Source of the DNA: Pseudomonas sp.
Lineage (GTDB): Bacteria > Pseudomonadota > Gammaproteobacteria > Pseudomonadales > Pseudomonadaceae
Direction: 5' to 3'
DNA: 14,848 nt
Assembly: GCA_003525045.1 (NCBI GenBank)
Contig: DQGF01000580.1
Location: 1-14,848 of the forward strand
Shown here piece by piece: positions 8,503 through 14,848 of this stretch. Positions within the stretch are counted from its first letter, which is position 1; the number at the start of each line of letters is the position of its first letter. Made by a program: the position numbers and the translations under genes. Under the pieces are notes generated by a model, which did not search any database, had not been told where the DNA came from, and saw nothing but the letters and a program-made list of their open reading frames with translations.

Positions 8503-11500
8503 TCAGTCTGTGGTCGCCAGCGCCGGTACTGGCGCTGACGCTGGTGGGAGAGTGTGCCGATGGAAAAGCCGCTCAAGCATTAAGTATATGACCGGAGTGG
8601 TGAACAGCGTCAGCGCCTGGCTCACCAGCAAGCCGCCGACCACCGCGATTCCCAATGGCTGGCGCAGCTCGGCGCCGGTGCCGTAACCGAGCATCAGCGG
8701 CAGCGCGCCGAGCAGGGCGGCGAGGGTGGTCATGATGATCGGCCGGAACCGGGTGATGCAGGCCTGGTAGATCGCCTCTTCCGGCGACAAGCCACCTTTG
8801 CGCTGGGCTTCGAGGGCAAAGTCGATCATCAGGATGCCGTTTTTCTTCACGATCCCGATCAACAGCACCAGCCCGATCAGCGCCATGATCGAAAAGTCCT
8901 GACCCCAGATCCACAGCATGATCACCGCACCGAGCCCCGCCGAAGGCAGGGTCGAGATGATCGTCAGTGGATGCACGAAGCTCTCGTAGAGCACGCCGAG
9001 AATGATGTACACCGCCACCAGCGCCGCCAGAATCAACCAGGGCTGGCTGGCCAGCGAACTCTGGAATGCCTGGGCCGCGCCCTGGAAGTTACCGCTGATG
9101 GCCGTCGGCATGCCGATTTCGGCCTTGGCCTGATTGAGCATGATCACTGCATCGCCCAAGGCCACGCCAGGTGCCAGGTTGAACGACAGATTGGCGGCCG
9201 GGAACATGCCGTCATGGGCGATGGACAGTGGACCGATGGTCGGCGCATCGAATTTCGCCAGCGCCGAGAGCGGCACCATTTCCCCACTCAGCGGCGAGCG
9301 CAGGTAGAAATAGTTAAGGCTTTCGGCTTTGCCACGTTGCTGGGTGTCGAGTTCGAGGATCACGTTGTACTGGTTGATCTGAGTCTGGAATTCGTTGATT
9401 TGCCGCTGACCGAAGGCGTCATACAGCGCTTCGTCGACATCACTGGCGGTCAAACCGAAACGTGCCGCTGCACTACGATCGATGCTGATGTGGGTAATGC
9501 TGCCGCCCAGTTGCAAGTCGTTGGAAATGTCGCGAAAGGCCGGGTTGCCGCGCAGTTTTTCCGTCAGGCGCTGGGTCCAGGTGCTGAGGGTCGCGCCGTC
9601 GTTGCTCTTGAGCACGTATTGGTACTGGGCGCGACTCGGGCCGGAACTGAGGTTGATGTCCTGACCGGCGCGCAGGTACAGCACGATGCCCGGGACTTTC
9701 ATCAGTTGCGGGCGAATCCGGTCGATGAACTCACTGGCAGAGACGTCGCGGTCGCCGCGTTTTTTCAGGGAGATCCAGAAGCGTCCGTTGGCGATGGTCT
9801 GGTTACTGCCCGAGACGCCGACCGAGTGGGAAAACGCTTCTACGGCCGGGTCAGCAGCGACGATTTCGGCCATCGCCAAGTGTTTTTTCACCATGTCGCC
9901 GTAGGAAATGTCGGCGGCCGCTTCGGTGGTGCCGAGCACGAAACCGGTGTCCTGCACCGGGAAGAAGCCCTTCGGAATGAAGATGTAACCGGTGATGGCC
10001 AGCACGAGGGACAGGCCGAACACGCCGATCATCAACTTCTGATGGGCGAGGGCGCGACGCAGGCCTTTCTCGTACCACGCCAGCAAGCGCTCGCCGAAAC
10101 CCGGTTTGTCGTGGGCGTGATGCACCGGTGCGCGCATGAACAACGCGGCCAGGGTCGGCGCCAGCGTCAGAGACACCACCACCGAAATCATGATGGTCGA
10201 GGTCGCGGTCAGGGCGAATTCCTTGAACAGCCGCCCGACCACGCCGCCCATGAACAGCAGCGGAATGAACGCCGCCACCAGCGAGAAGCTGATGGAAACC
10301 ACGGTAAAACCAATCTCGCCGGCGCCTTTGATCGCCGCTTCGCGCATGCCGTCGCCCGCCTCCAGATGACGGTGAATGTTCTCCACCACCACAATCGCAT
10401 CGTCGACCACAAACCCCACGGCCACCACAATCGCCACCAGCGTCAGGTTGTTCAGGCTGAAGCCCATGATGTACATCAGGGCGAAACTGGCGATCAATGA
10501 CACACCGAGCACTGCCGATACGATCAAGGTCGCGGACAATTGGCGCAGGAACAGCGCCATGACCGCGATCACCAGCATGATTGCGATCAGCAGGGTGACT
10601 TCCACTTCATGCAGCGAGGCACGGATGGTCTGGGTCCGGTCGACCAGCACCTTGACCTGTACCGAGGCGGGCAGCATGGCTTCCAGGCCGGGCAACGCCG
10701 CCTGAATGCGGTCCACGGTCTCTACGATGTTGGCCCCCGGCTGTCGGGAGATCACCAGGTTCACCCCTGGCCGATCACCGGCCCAGGCCTGCACGTAGGC
10801 ATCTTCCGAACCGCTGACGACTTTGGCCACATCCTTCAGGTGAACCGGTGCGCCGTCCTTGTAGGAAACGATGAGTTGGCTGTATTCGTCCGGATGGAAT
10901 AACTGGTCGTTGGTCGACAGCGTCGAGATACTCGACTCACCGTACAACGCGCCTTTGGCCAGGTTGAGGCTGGTCTGCTGGATCGCCAGGCGAATGTCCG
11001 CCAGGGTCAGGCCAATGGCTGCCAGTTTGTCGGCCGAGGCCTGGACTCGGATTGCCGGACGTTGCTGACCGGTGATGTTGATCTGGCCAACGCCGTCGAT
11101 CTGGCTGATCTGACGGGACAACAGGGTTTCGACCAGGTCGCTGAGTTCCGTGCCAGGCATTTGGGTCGAGTCGACGCTGAGGATCAGCACCGGGCTGTCG
11201 GCCGGGTTGACCTTGCGCCAGGTCGGCAGGGTCGGCATGTCCTTGGGCAGTTTGCCAGCGGCGGTGTTGATCGCCGCCTGGACTTCCTGGGCGGCGGTGT
11301 CGATGCTTTTGTCGAGGGTGAATTGCAGGGTCAGGTTGGTCGAGCCCAGGGCGCTGCTCGAGGTCATCTGGGTCACGCCGGGGATGGCACTGAATTGCAC
11401 TTCAAGCGGCGTGGCCACCGACGACGCCATGGTTTCCGGGCTGGCGCCGGGCAATTTCGCGGCGACCTGGATGGTCGGGAATTCGGCTTCCGGCAGCGGC

Positions 11501-11616
11501 GCGATCGGCAACCGCGGGAACGCGATGACACCGAGCAATACCAGGGCAAAGGTCAGCAGGATCGTCGCCACCGGATGATCGATGCACCACGCCGAAACCG
11601 AGCCGTGACCCTTCAT
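8503..11616 (-). CDS. RND efflux pump inner-membrane subunit, MdtC-like (HAE-1 family)
   Basis: This proton-driven tripartite efflux pump subunit has 1037 residues, full length for the family. TM1 lies near 15-33. The periplasmic porter region contains LPGASPETMASSVATPLE and ISQIDGVGQINITG. The proton-relay aspartates are D405/D406 in GFVVDDAIVVVENI, and the partner lysine is in GIVKKNGILMIDFALE (921-936). The FGQRQI and TLPSAGLGA blocks, as well as the sequence overall, resemble E. coli MdtC more than AcrB or CusA. The CusA methionine relay is not apparent, and drug-type substrates are more likely than Cu/Ag. MdtB/MdtC normally occur as a pair; only one RND gene is present, so a homotrimer is inferred. 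The start ATG overlaps the adaptor's stop (ATGA). No outer-membrane factor gene is nearby. Confidence 0.96.
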   Translation of the reverse strand: MKGHGSVSAWCIDHPVATILLTFALVLLGVIAFPRLPIAPLPEAEFPTIQVAAKLPGASPETMASSVATPLEVQFSAIPGVTQMTSSSALGSTNLTLQFTLDKSIDTAAQEVQAAINTAAGKLPKDMPTLPTWRKVNPADSPVLILSVDSTQMPGTELSDLVETLLSRQISQIDGVGQINITGQQRPAIRVQASADKLAAIGLTLADIRLAIQQTSLNLAKGALYGESSISTLSTNDQLFHPDEYSQLIVSYKDGAPVHLKDVAKVVSGSEDAYVQAWAGDRPGVNLVISRQPGANIVETVDRIQAALPGLEAMLPASVQVKVLVDRTQTIRASLHEVEVTLLIAIMLVIAVMALFLRQLSATLIVSAVLGVSLIASFALMYIMGFSLNNLTLVAIVVAVGFVVDDAIVVVENIHRHLEAGDGMREAAIKGAGEIGFTVVSISFSLVAAFIPLLFMGGVVGRLFKEFALTATSTIMISVVVSLTLAPTLAALFMRAPVHHAHDKPGFGERLLAWYEKGLRRALAHQKLMIGVFGLSLVLAITGYIFIPKGFFPVQDTGFVLGTTEAAADISYGDMVKKHLAMAEIVAADPAVEAFSHSVGVSGSNQTIANGRFWISLKKRGDRDVSASEFIDRIRPQLMKVPGIVLYLRAGQDINLSSGPSRAQYQYVLKSNDGATLSTWTQRLTEKLRGNPAFRDISNDLQLGGSITHISIDRSAAARFGLTASDVDEALYDAFGQRQINEFQTQINQYNVILELDTQQRGKAESLNYFYLRSPLSGEMVPLSALAKFDAPTIGPLSIAHDGMFPAANLSFNLAPGVALGDAVIMLNQAKAEIGMPTAISGNFQGAAQAFQSSLASQPWLILAALVAVYIILGVLYESFVHPLTIISTLPSAGLGAVIMLWIWGQDFSIMALIGLVLLIGIVKKNGILMIDFALEAQRKGGLSPEEAIYQACITRFRPIIMTTLAALLGALPLMLGYGTGAELRQPLGIAVVGGLLVSQALTLFTTPVIYLMLERLFHRHTLPPASAPVPALATTD

Positions 11617-12773
11617 GGTTGCACCTGCGACTGGACCATTTGCGGCGGGTCAGTCAGTACCTGGACTGTGGAACCTTGCTTGAGGCGCGACTGGCCGTCG
11701 CGGACCAGCACGTCGCCCGGTTTGACGCCTTTGATGATGTCCTGGCCGCTGCCTTGGTAGACCATCTGCACCTGGACGGTTTCGACCTTGTCACCGTTGA
11801 CCCGGTAAACGAAATGATGATCGAGACCGCGTTGTACGACAGTGGGCGGCACCACCAGCGCGCCTTTATCCAGTGCCGTCTGAATCTTTACCGTCACCAG
11901 CAGGCCCGGCCAGAGTTTTTGCCCGGTGTTGTTAAACTCGGCCTTGGCGCGGATGGTCCCGGTGTTGGCATTGATCTGGTTGTCGATCAGGGTCAGATGG
12001 CCTTCGCCCAACAGGTTGCCCGTTTCGCCGTCGGTGTCGGCGCCAATGTAAGCCTTGACCCGGGCGCGCTGTGGATCATTGATCAAGCCTTGCAGGGTCG
12101 GCAGCATTTGCTGCGGCAGGGAAAACTCGACGGCGATCGGGTCGATCTGGGTCACGGTGAACAAGCCTTGGGTGTCGCTCATGCGCAGGAAGTTGCCTTC
12201 GTCCACGGTGCGAATACCGACCCGGCCGGTAACCGGGGAGCGAATCTGTGTGTAGGAAAGCTGCACCTGCGCGGCGTCGATCGAGGCCTGATTGCCCTGC
12301 GCGGTGGCCTTGAGTTGGTTGACCAGGGCTTGTTGCTGGTCGTAGGTCTGTTTGGAAACGCCGTCGTCGACGCTCAGCAGTTTGTAGCGCTTGAGGTTGA
12401 CCAGGGCGACTTGCAGCTGCGCCTGGCTTTCGCCCAGTTGCGCCCGAGCCTGGTCGAGACTGGCGCGGATCGAGCGGTCGTCGATAGTCGCCAGCAGATC
12501 GCCTTGAGTCACCAGTTGGCCTTCCTTGACCAGGATTTGGGTGAGAATGCCGTCGATCTGCGGGCGCACCACGACACTGTGCAGGGACAACACCGAGCCA
12601 ATGCCGCTGACGTAGCGGGGGACGTCTTTTTCGGCGACGGCGACCACACGCACGGGGATGGCGGTGGGGGCGGCCAGTTTCGCCGTGGCGGGCTTGGTGG
12701 CGTACCACACGCCCAGCGCTGCCAGGGCAATCAGCAGACCTGCGATCAAGGCGGTTTTTTTCTGAATTCGCAT
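11613..12773 (-). CDS. RND efflux periplasmic adaptor (membrane fusion protein), MdtA-like
   Basis: This adaptor joins the RND pump to an outer-membrane channel. It has 386 residues: an N-terminal anchor helix (about 8-24, no lipobox cysteine) and a first lipoyl half VVVRPQIDGILTQILVKEGQ (67-86). An alpha-helical hairpin rich in Gln/Ala follows (about 100-170). The second lipoyl half is SYTQIRSPVTGRVGIRTVDEG (173-193), then the beta-barrel region with DPIAVEFSLPQQ and the membrane-proximal domain to the end. It is the first gene of the efflux operon and overlaps the pump gene by 4 nt (ATGA). The ATG at 12773 has no recognisable Shine-Dalgarno, but no other start codon occurs in frame upstream, and the N-terminal helix needs this start. 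Confidence 0.95.
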   Translation of the reverse strand: MRIQKKTALIAGLLIALAALGVWYATKPATAKLAAPTAIPVRVVAVAEKDVPRYVSGIGSVLSLHSVVVRPQIDGILTQILVKEGQLVTQGDLLATIDDRSIRASLDQARAQLGESQAQLQVALVNLKRYKLLSVDDGVSKQTYDQQQALVNQLKATAQGNQASIDAAQVQLSYTQIRSPVTGRVGIRTVDEGNFLRMSDTQGLFTVTQIDPIAVEFSLPQQMLPTLQGLINDPQRARVKAYIGADTDGETGNLLGEGHLTLIDNQINANTGTIRAKAEFNNTGQKLWPGLLVTVKIQTALDKGALVVPPTVVQRGLDHHFVYRVNGDKVETVQVQMVYQGSGQDIIKGVKPGDVLVRDGQSRLKQGSTVQVLTDPPQMVQSQVQP

Positions 12774-12810
12774 GCGAGTGGGGCGCCGGGCTGGGTGGTC
12801 GGAGTTTTGT

Positions 12811-12838
12811 CAGGTTTATACCTTCCTTTATAAACCTG
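12811..12838. promoter_or_regulatory. Inverted repeat with TATAAA hexamers, probable efflux-operon promoter
   Basis: CAGGTTTATA-N8-TATAAACCTG is a perfect 10-bp-arm inverted repeat. On the minus strand it offers two TATAAA sequences (12832-12827 and 12820-12815) as -10 elements for the efflux operon. No good -35 stands 16-18 nt upstream of either, as expected of an activator-dependent promoter. It may also bind a regulator itself. Confidence 0.45.
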
Positions 12839-12865
12839 TTCGCCGGTCAGGAAGGTGACGGCTAG

Positions 12866-12881
12866 CTGACAGCGCTGTCAG
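12866..12881. promoter_or_regulatory. Perfect 16-bp palindrome, candidate CusR/CopR-type operator
   Basis: CTGACAGCGCTGTCAG is fully self-complementary, with a TGACA-N4-TGTCA core. The E. coli CusR box core TGACAANNTTGTCA has the same half-sites and spacing. The site lies upstream of the efflux operon that encodes a CusR-like regulator, 34 nt from the nearer TATAAA, where an activator could contact polymerase. Binding is inferred, not shown. Confidence 0.55.
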
Positions 12882-12910
12882 TTTGAGGGGTTGTGGTGTC
12901 TATTCAGGTC

Positions 12911-13030
12911 CCACGGAGGAGCGAGCTTGCTCCGGGCGGCATTCCGACGATGGGCGTTAACGATAACGCAGGCTGCCTGGATGAACGCGGTGCCCTGGAC
13001 GTTTTTCGCGAGCAAGCTCGCTCCTACAGG
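12911..13030. repeat. REPIN (inverted REP pair), diverged
   Basis: GGAGCGAGCTTGCTC (12918-12932) is matched by GAGCAAGCTCGCTCC (13010-13024), perfect 15-nt inverted arms about 77 nt apart. The left REP continues with CCGGGCGGCATTCCGACGA (12932-12950), a variant tail; the right one has the usual CGCGAGCAAGC form. It separates the efflux operon's control region from the next gene. Confidence 0.8.
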
Positions 13031-13042
13031 ATCGTGGGGAGG

Positions 13043-13048
13043 TATACT
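13043..13048 (+). promoter_or_regulatory. Possible -10 element for the 85-residue gene
   Basis: TATACT matches the -10 consensus at five of six positions and lies 57 nt before ATG 13106. No convincing -35 is seen; the place where one should be is the right arm of the REPIN. Confidence 0.35.
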
Positions 13049-13105
13049 GCCGCCTTTCGCGGCTCGCTGACCGGGCCCGACTCTATTGCATCACCCGGAG
13101 CTTTC

Positions 13106-13363
13106 ATGACTTCCCCGACACAACCGCCGGTTGCCGACGCCTTGAGCGACGACCAGGCAGACCTGCCAGACAGCGTCGACTCCAGCGCAGACAGCGAAAC
13201 CAAAGCCGCAATTGCGGCATTCAAGTTCCCGTTCAAACCGGGTGAACTGGCCGCAGCGAAGAATGCCAGTCAGCCTTGGTACAAGAATGGCGCGAAGAAT
13301 GGCCATACCAAGACGCCGGGGGCGGCGCCTCCTGGTACCCGTCGTTCGATGGGTAAGCGTTAA
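13106..13363 (+). CDS. Small low-complexity protein of unknown function
   Basis: The 85-residue product starts at ATG 13106, with CGGAG 5 nt upstream; the longer open frame from 12893 runs through a REPIN and is rejected. The protein is strongly polarised. Residues about 11-31 are acidic and Ser/Asp-rich, a short middle (AAIAAFKFPFKPGELAAAKN) may be helical, and the last 30 residues are basic and Gly/Pro/Lys-rich, ending in PPGTRRSMGKR. There is no signal peptide, membrane segment or cysteine. I do not recognise a family. The basic tail could bind nucleic acid, but that is a guess from composition. It stands alone between divergent and convergent neighbours, with a REPIN on each side. Confidence 0.7.
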   Translation: MTSPTQPPVADALSDDQADLPDSVDSSADSETKAAIAAFKFPFKPGELAAAKNASQPWYKNGAKNGHTKTPGAAPPGTRRSMGKR

Positions 13364-13394
13364 GGTTTAAGTTCTGTAGTGTCTGATCTGCCGT

Positions 13395-13480
13395 CTTCGC
13401 GAGCAAGCCCGCTCCCACATTTTTGACCGCGTTCCCCCGTTAGAACGCGGTCAAATGTGGGAGCGAGCCTGCTCGCGAAG
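13395..13480. repeat. REPIN (near-perfect inverted REP pair)
   Basis: Arms 13395-13434 and 13443-13480 are complementary along 38-40 nt, apart from two extra T and two substitutions, around an 8-nt loop. The outer part is the CTTCGCGAGCAAGCCCGCTC type. It lies between convergent genes (stops at 13363 and 13510) with no other terminator, so the long hairpin may end or stabilise both transcripts, although it lacks a T tract. Confidence 0.88.
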
Positions 13481-13509
13481 GGGTCATCACCAGCGACGCA
13501 GCCCCTGAA

Positions 13510-14259
13510 TCAGGCCGCCCGCAACGAAATAAACGCATAGTTCGATGACGCATCAGTCACCACTTGCGCGCCAGCGTCCAGCACTTGCCTGGCGATATCG
13601 TCGCCCGACACATGGAACACCCATTCGCTGCCACACTCCTCGAGCGTCTGTCCGGCAACCTGCTCGATTACCGAGGCAAACGCCGACATGTCCGGTAGGT
13701 AAGCGGTGAATCCATCGCCCTTCAGTGCTGTCGTCCGGATACCCAATAATGCGCAAATGGCATCCTTGGTCTGGATATCATCGCGATCCGCCTGACGGGA
13801 CCGCTGGATCAATCCTTCCAGTTCCTGATCCACTAATTCGCCACCCACAATCAGATCCGGTCCTTTTTCCCACGACTCGGGCGGACATTCCTTCACTGCC
13901 GTGTTCAGAGGAATGTGCGGATTGATTTCCATCGGATAGATGCGGCATACCAGTGGCCGGCGTTCGTAGATGCGGCAGAGGTTGTCTTCGTCAAGATTCC
14001 GGCAGGGGCCGACGTTGTAGGCGGCAAAGGTGATTGCCACGTAGGCCTGCGATGCGCCACTGCGAACCATCACCGAGCGGCGTTCGGCGTGTTCGCGTTG
14101 CTGCACTGGCAGGCCCAGGCCATTGCTCAGGAAACCTTCCACCAACACGATCACCTGACCGCCGTCGGCTGCCCACATCCGGGTCTCGGCCAGGGTCAGG
14201 GGCACGTGGTGGTCGTTGCAGCATTTGCCACAACCTACGCAGGAAAACGTCGTATTCAT
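13510..14259 (-). CDS. YkgJ-family cysteine-cluster protein (CxxCxxCC)
   Basis: The 249-residue protein carries the CxxCxxCC cluster: C7, C10, C13 and C14 in CVGCGKCC. These are followed by PCRNLDEDNLCRIYERRPLVCRIYP with C86, C95 and C105, and by C125 in KECPP. Members of this family (PF03692) bind zinc or an iron-sulphur cluster; their biochemical role is mostly unknown. The Cys-containing half ends near 130. The remaining 120 residues contain a long charged stretch (about 140-170) and a C-terminal domain I cannot assign. The chosen start, ATG 14259 (MNTTFSCVGCGKCC), puts the cluster at the N-terminus as in relatives. ATG 14286 would add nine residues; neither has a clear Shine-Dalgarno. It may be cotranscribed with the exported-protein gene 83 nt upstream. 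Confidence 0.88.
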   Translation of the reverse strand: MNTTFSCVGCGKCCNDHHVPLTLAETRMWAADGGQVIVLVEGFLSNGLGLPVQQREHAERRSVMVRSGASQAYVAITFAAYNVGPCRNLDEDNLCRIYERRPLVCRIYPMEINPHIPLNTAVKECPPESWEKGPDLIVGGELVDQELEGLIQRSRQADRDDIQTKDAICALLGIRTTALKGDGFTAYLPDMSAFASVIEQVAGQTLEECGSEWVFHVSGDDIARQVLDAGAQVVTDASSNYAFISLRAA

Positions 14260-14342
14260 TGAGCAGTCGGTCGCATGTGAAGGCATGAAACGGCGTCAGA
14301 AAGCCACCGTAAGGGCTTGTGTCGAAGCAAGTAATGCGCCAG

Positions 14343-14669
14343 TTACTGCGCCTTGGCGGTTGGGCGGATGGAATCCCACTCCGTCACGTAGGCGGTTTTG
14401 CTTTTCTTGTTGTAGAGGCACAGCTCGGTGCCTTGCTGGCCGTTCATGTGTTTTTGCGGGTACTGGCCTTGCAGCAGAAGTGCGGTGTAGCCAACCCGGT
14501 CATCGAACTGCGCGGCGTTGCCGACGGGTTTGGCGTTTTTCAGGCCGCTGGCCTTGGTGCAACTGGCGAGCACGGCTTTGTCGTAGGCGGCCCAGGCATC
14601 GGGGCTGGAGGCGTGGGCTTGGGTGGCGAGGGCGGTGAGGCAGAGGACGGTCAGGGTGACAGCTTTCAT
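14343..14669 (-). CDS. Small exported protein with two mature cysteines, unknown function
   Basis: The 108-residue precursor starts at ATG 14669 with AAGGA about 9 nt upstream. Its signal peptide is MKAVTLTVLCLTALATQAHA, with cleavage after AHA (residue 20). The mature 88 residues contain Cys37 (LASCTKASGL) and Cys84 (ELCLYNKKS), likely a disulfide in the periplasm. The sequence is otherwise mixed alpha/beta in character (FDDRVGYTALLLQGQYP, KTAYVTEWDS). The pattern DAWAAYDKAVLASCTKASGLKNAKPVG suggests a small folded domain seen in pseudomonad hypothetical proteins, but I cannot name it. The open frame extends upstream to 14771, but that extension starts in REP sequence and would bury the signal peptide, so it is rejected. 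Confidence 0.82.
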   Translation of the reverse strand: MKAVTLTVLCLTALATQAHASSPDAWAAYDKAVLASCTKASGLKNAKPVGNAAQFDDRVGYTALLLQGQYPQKHMNGQQGTELCLYNKKSKTAYVTEWDSIRPTAKAQ

Positions 14670-14747
14670 GGTTGAAGCATCCTTGGGCGTTTGGTTGGCC
14701 GAGTCCCTGGAGTATGCCTGATGGTTTTGTGTTGAATGTGTCGGCCT

Positions 14748-14848
14748 CTTCGCGAGCAAGCCCGCTCCCACATTCGACCGAGTTCTCTCATGGGAATGCG
14801 TTCCAATGTGGGAGCGGGCTTGCTCCGGGCGGCGTTCCGACGAAAGCG
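14748..14848. repeat. REPIN at window edge
   Basis: Arms GAGCAAGCCCGCTCCCACAT... (14754-14774) and its exact complement (14805-14825, 21 nt each) surround a 30-nt loop. The left REP has the common CTTCGCGAG tail. The right one has the variant tail CCGGGCGGCGTTCCGACGA (14825-14843), shared with the element at 12918. The repeat may continue past the window end. Confidence 0.85.

Larger units (their letters stand above)
12774..13105. other. Divergent intergenic region between efflux operon and 85-residue gene
   Basis: This 332-nt gap is the longest without a gene. From left to right it holds a leader for the efflux operon, a 10-bp-arm inverted repeat with TATAAA hexamers (12811-12838), a perfect 16-bp palindrome (12866-12881), a REPIN (about 12911-13030) and a TATACT -10 for the rightward gene (13043-13048). 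Frames running through it from 12893 consist of REP sequence and are not taken as coding. Confidence 0.8.

Noticed and set aside
8971..10500. 509-codon open frame antisense to the RND pump gene
   Set aside because: A His/Gln/Arg-rich translation typical of the complement of a GC-rich membrane-protein gene; no RBS or domain.
11619..12833. 404-codon open frame antisense to the adaptor gene
   Set aside because: It covers the adaptor gene almost exactly on the opposite strand and has antisense-like composition.
12954..12969. GCGTTA-ACGA-TAACGC small inverted repeat
   Set aside because: A 6-bp stem inside the REPIN loop with no T tract; probably part of the REPIN's internal structure.
12893..13105. 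N-terminal extension of the 85-residue protein
   Set aside because: It is translated REPIN sequence; the ATG at 13106 has an RBS.
14670..14771. N-terminal extension (MGAGLLAK...) of the 108-residue exported protein
   Set aside because: MGAGLLAK is the familiar translation of a REP element, and the extension would hide the signal peptide starting at 14669. The same peptide appears in a spurious minus-strand frame at 13233-13418.

Overview
The window reads as a chromosome segment of a Pseudomonas, most likely of the P. fluorescens group. Two things point there. The left end is the 3' end of the division/cell-wall cluster (ftsA end, ftsZ, lpxC), with proteins very close to pseudomonad versions. 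The spacers also hold REP/REPIN palindromes typical of that group (TGTGGGAGCGGGCTTGC and TGTAGGAGCGAGGCTTGCC types). GC content and codon use look uniform, and I see no transposase, integrase, tRNA, rRNA or CRISPR.

Layout. 1-2811 (+): 3' end of ftsA, then ftsZ and lpxC (an extended -10 promoter precedes lpxC), closed by a clear intrinsic terminator. 2812-2990: the terminator and a perfect REPIN palindrome. 2991-5885 (-): an OprD-family porin and, behind the porin's terminator, a membrane-anchored diguanylate cyclase with a periplasmic sensor domain. 5886-6301 (-): porin leader, a terminator, and a 74-residue exported protein of unknown function.

6462-12773 (-): a tight four-gene operon. In order of transcription it encodes a periplasmic adaptor (MdtA-like), a single MdtC-like RND pump, an OmpR-type response regulator and a CusS-type sensor kinase. 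ATGA and 11-nt overlaps and a 9-nt gap link the genes. The pump would carry substrate outward through an outer-membrane channel that is not encoded here; the two-component pair probably controls the operon.

12774-13105 is the only spacer above 300 nt. It holds a perfect 16-bp palindrome with a TGACA-N4-TGTCA core (CusR/CopR-like spacing), a second inverted repeat carrying TATAAA hexamers, a REPIN and a promoter for the next gene. 13106-13363 (+): an 85-residue low-complexity protein. 13364-13509: a REPIN between convergent genes. 13510-14259 (-): a YkgJ-family CxxCxxCC protein. 14343-14669 (-): a 108-residue exported protein. 14670-14848: its leader and another REPIN running into the window edge.

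I find no wholly new system. The best leads are the palindromic operator in front of the efflux operon together with its metal-type kinase lacking a His/Met-rich sensor loop, the block of non-dcw genes directly after lpxC, and three small unassigned proteins.
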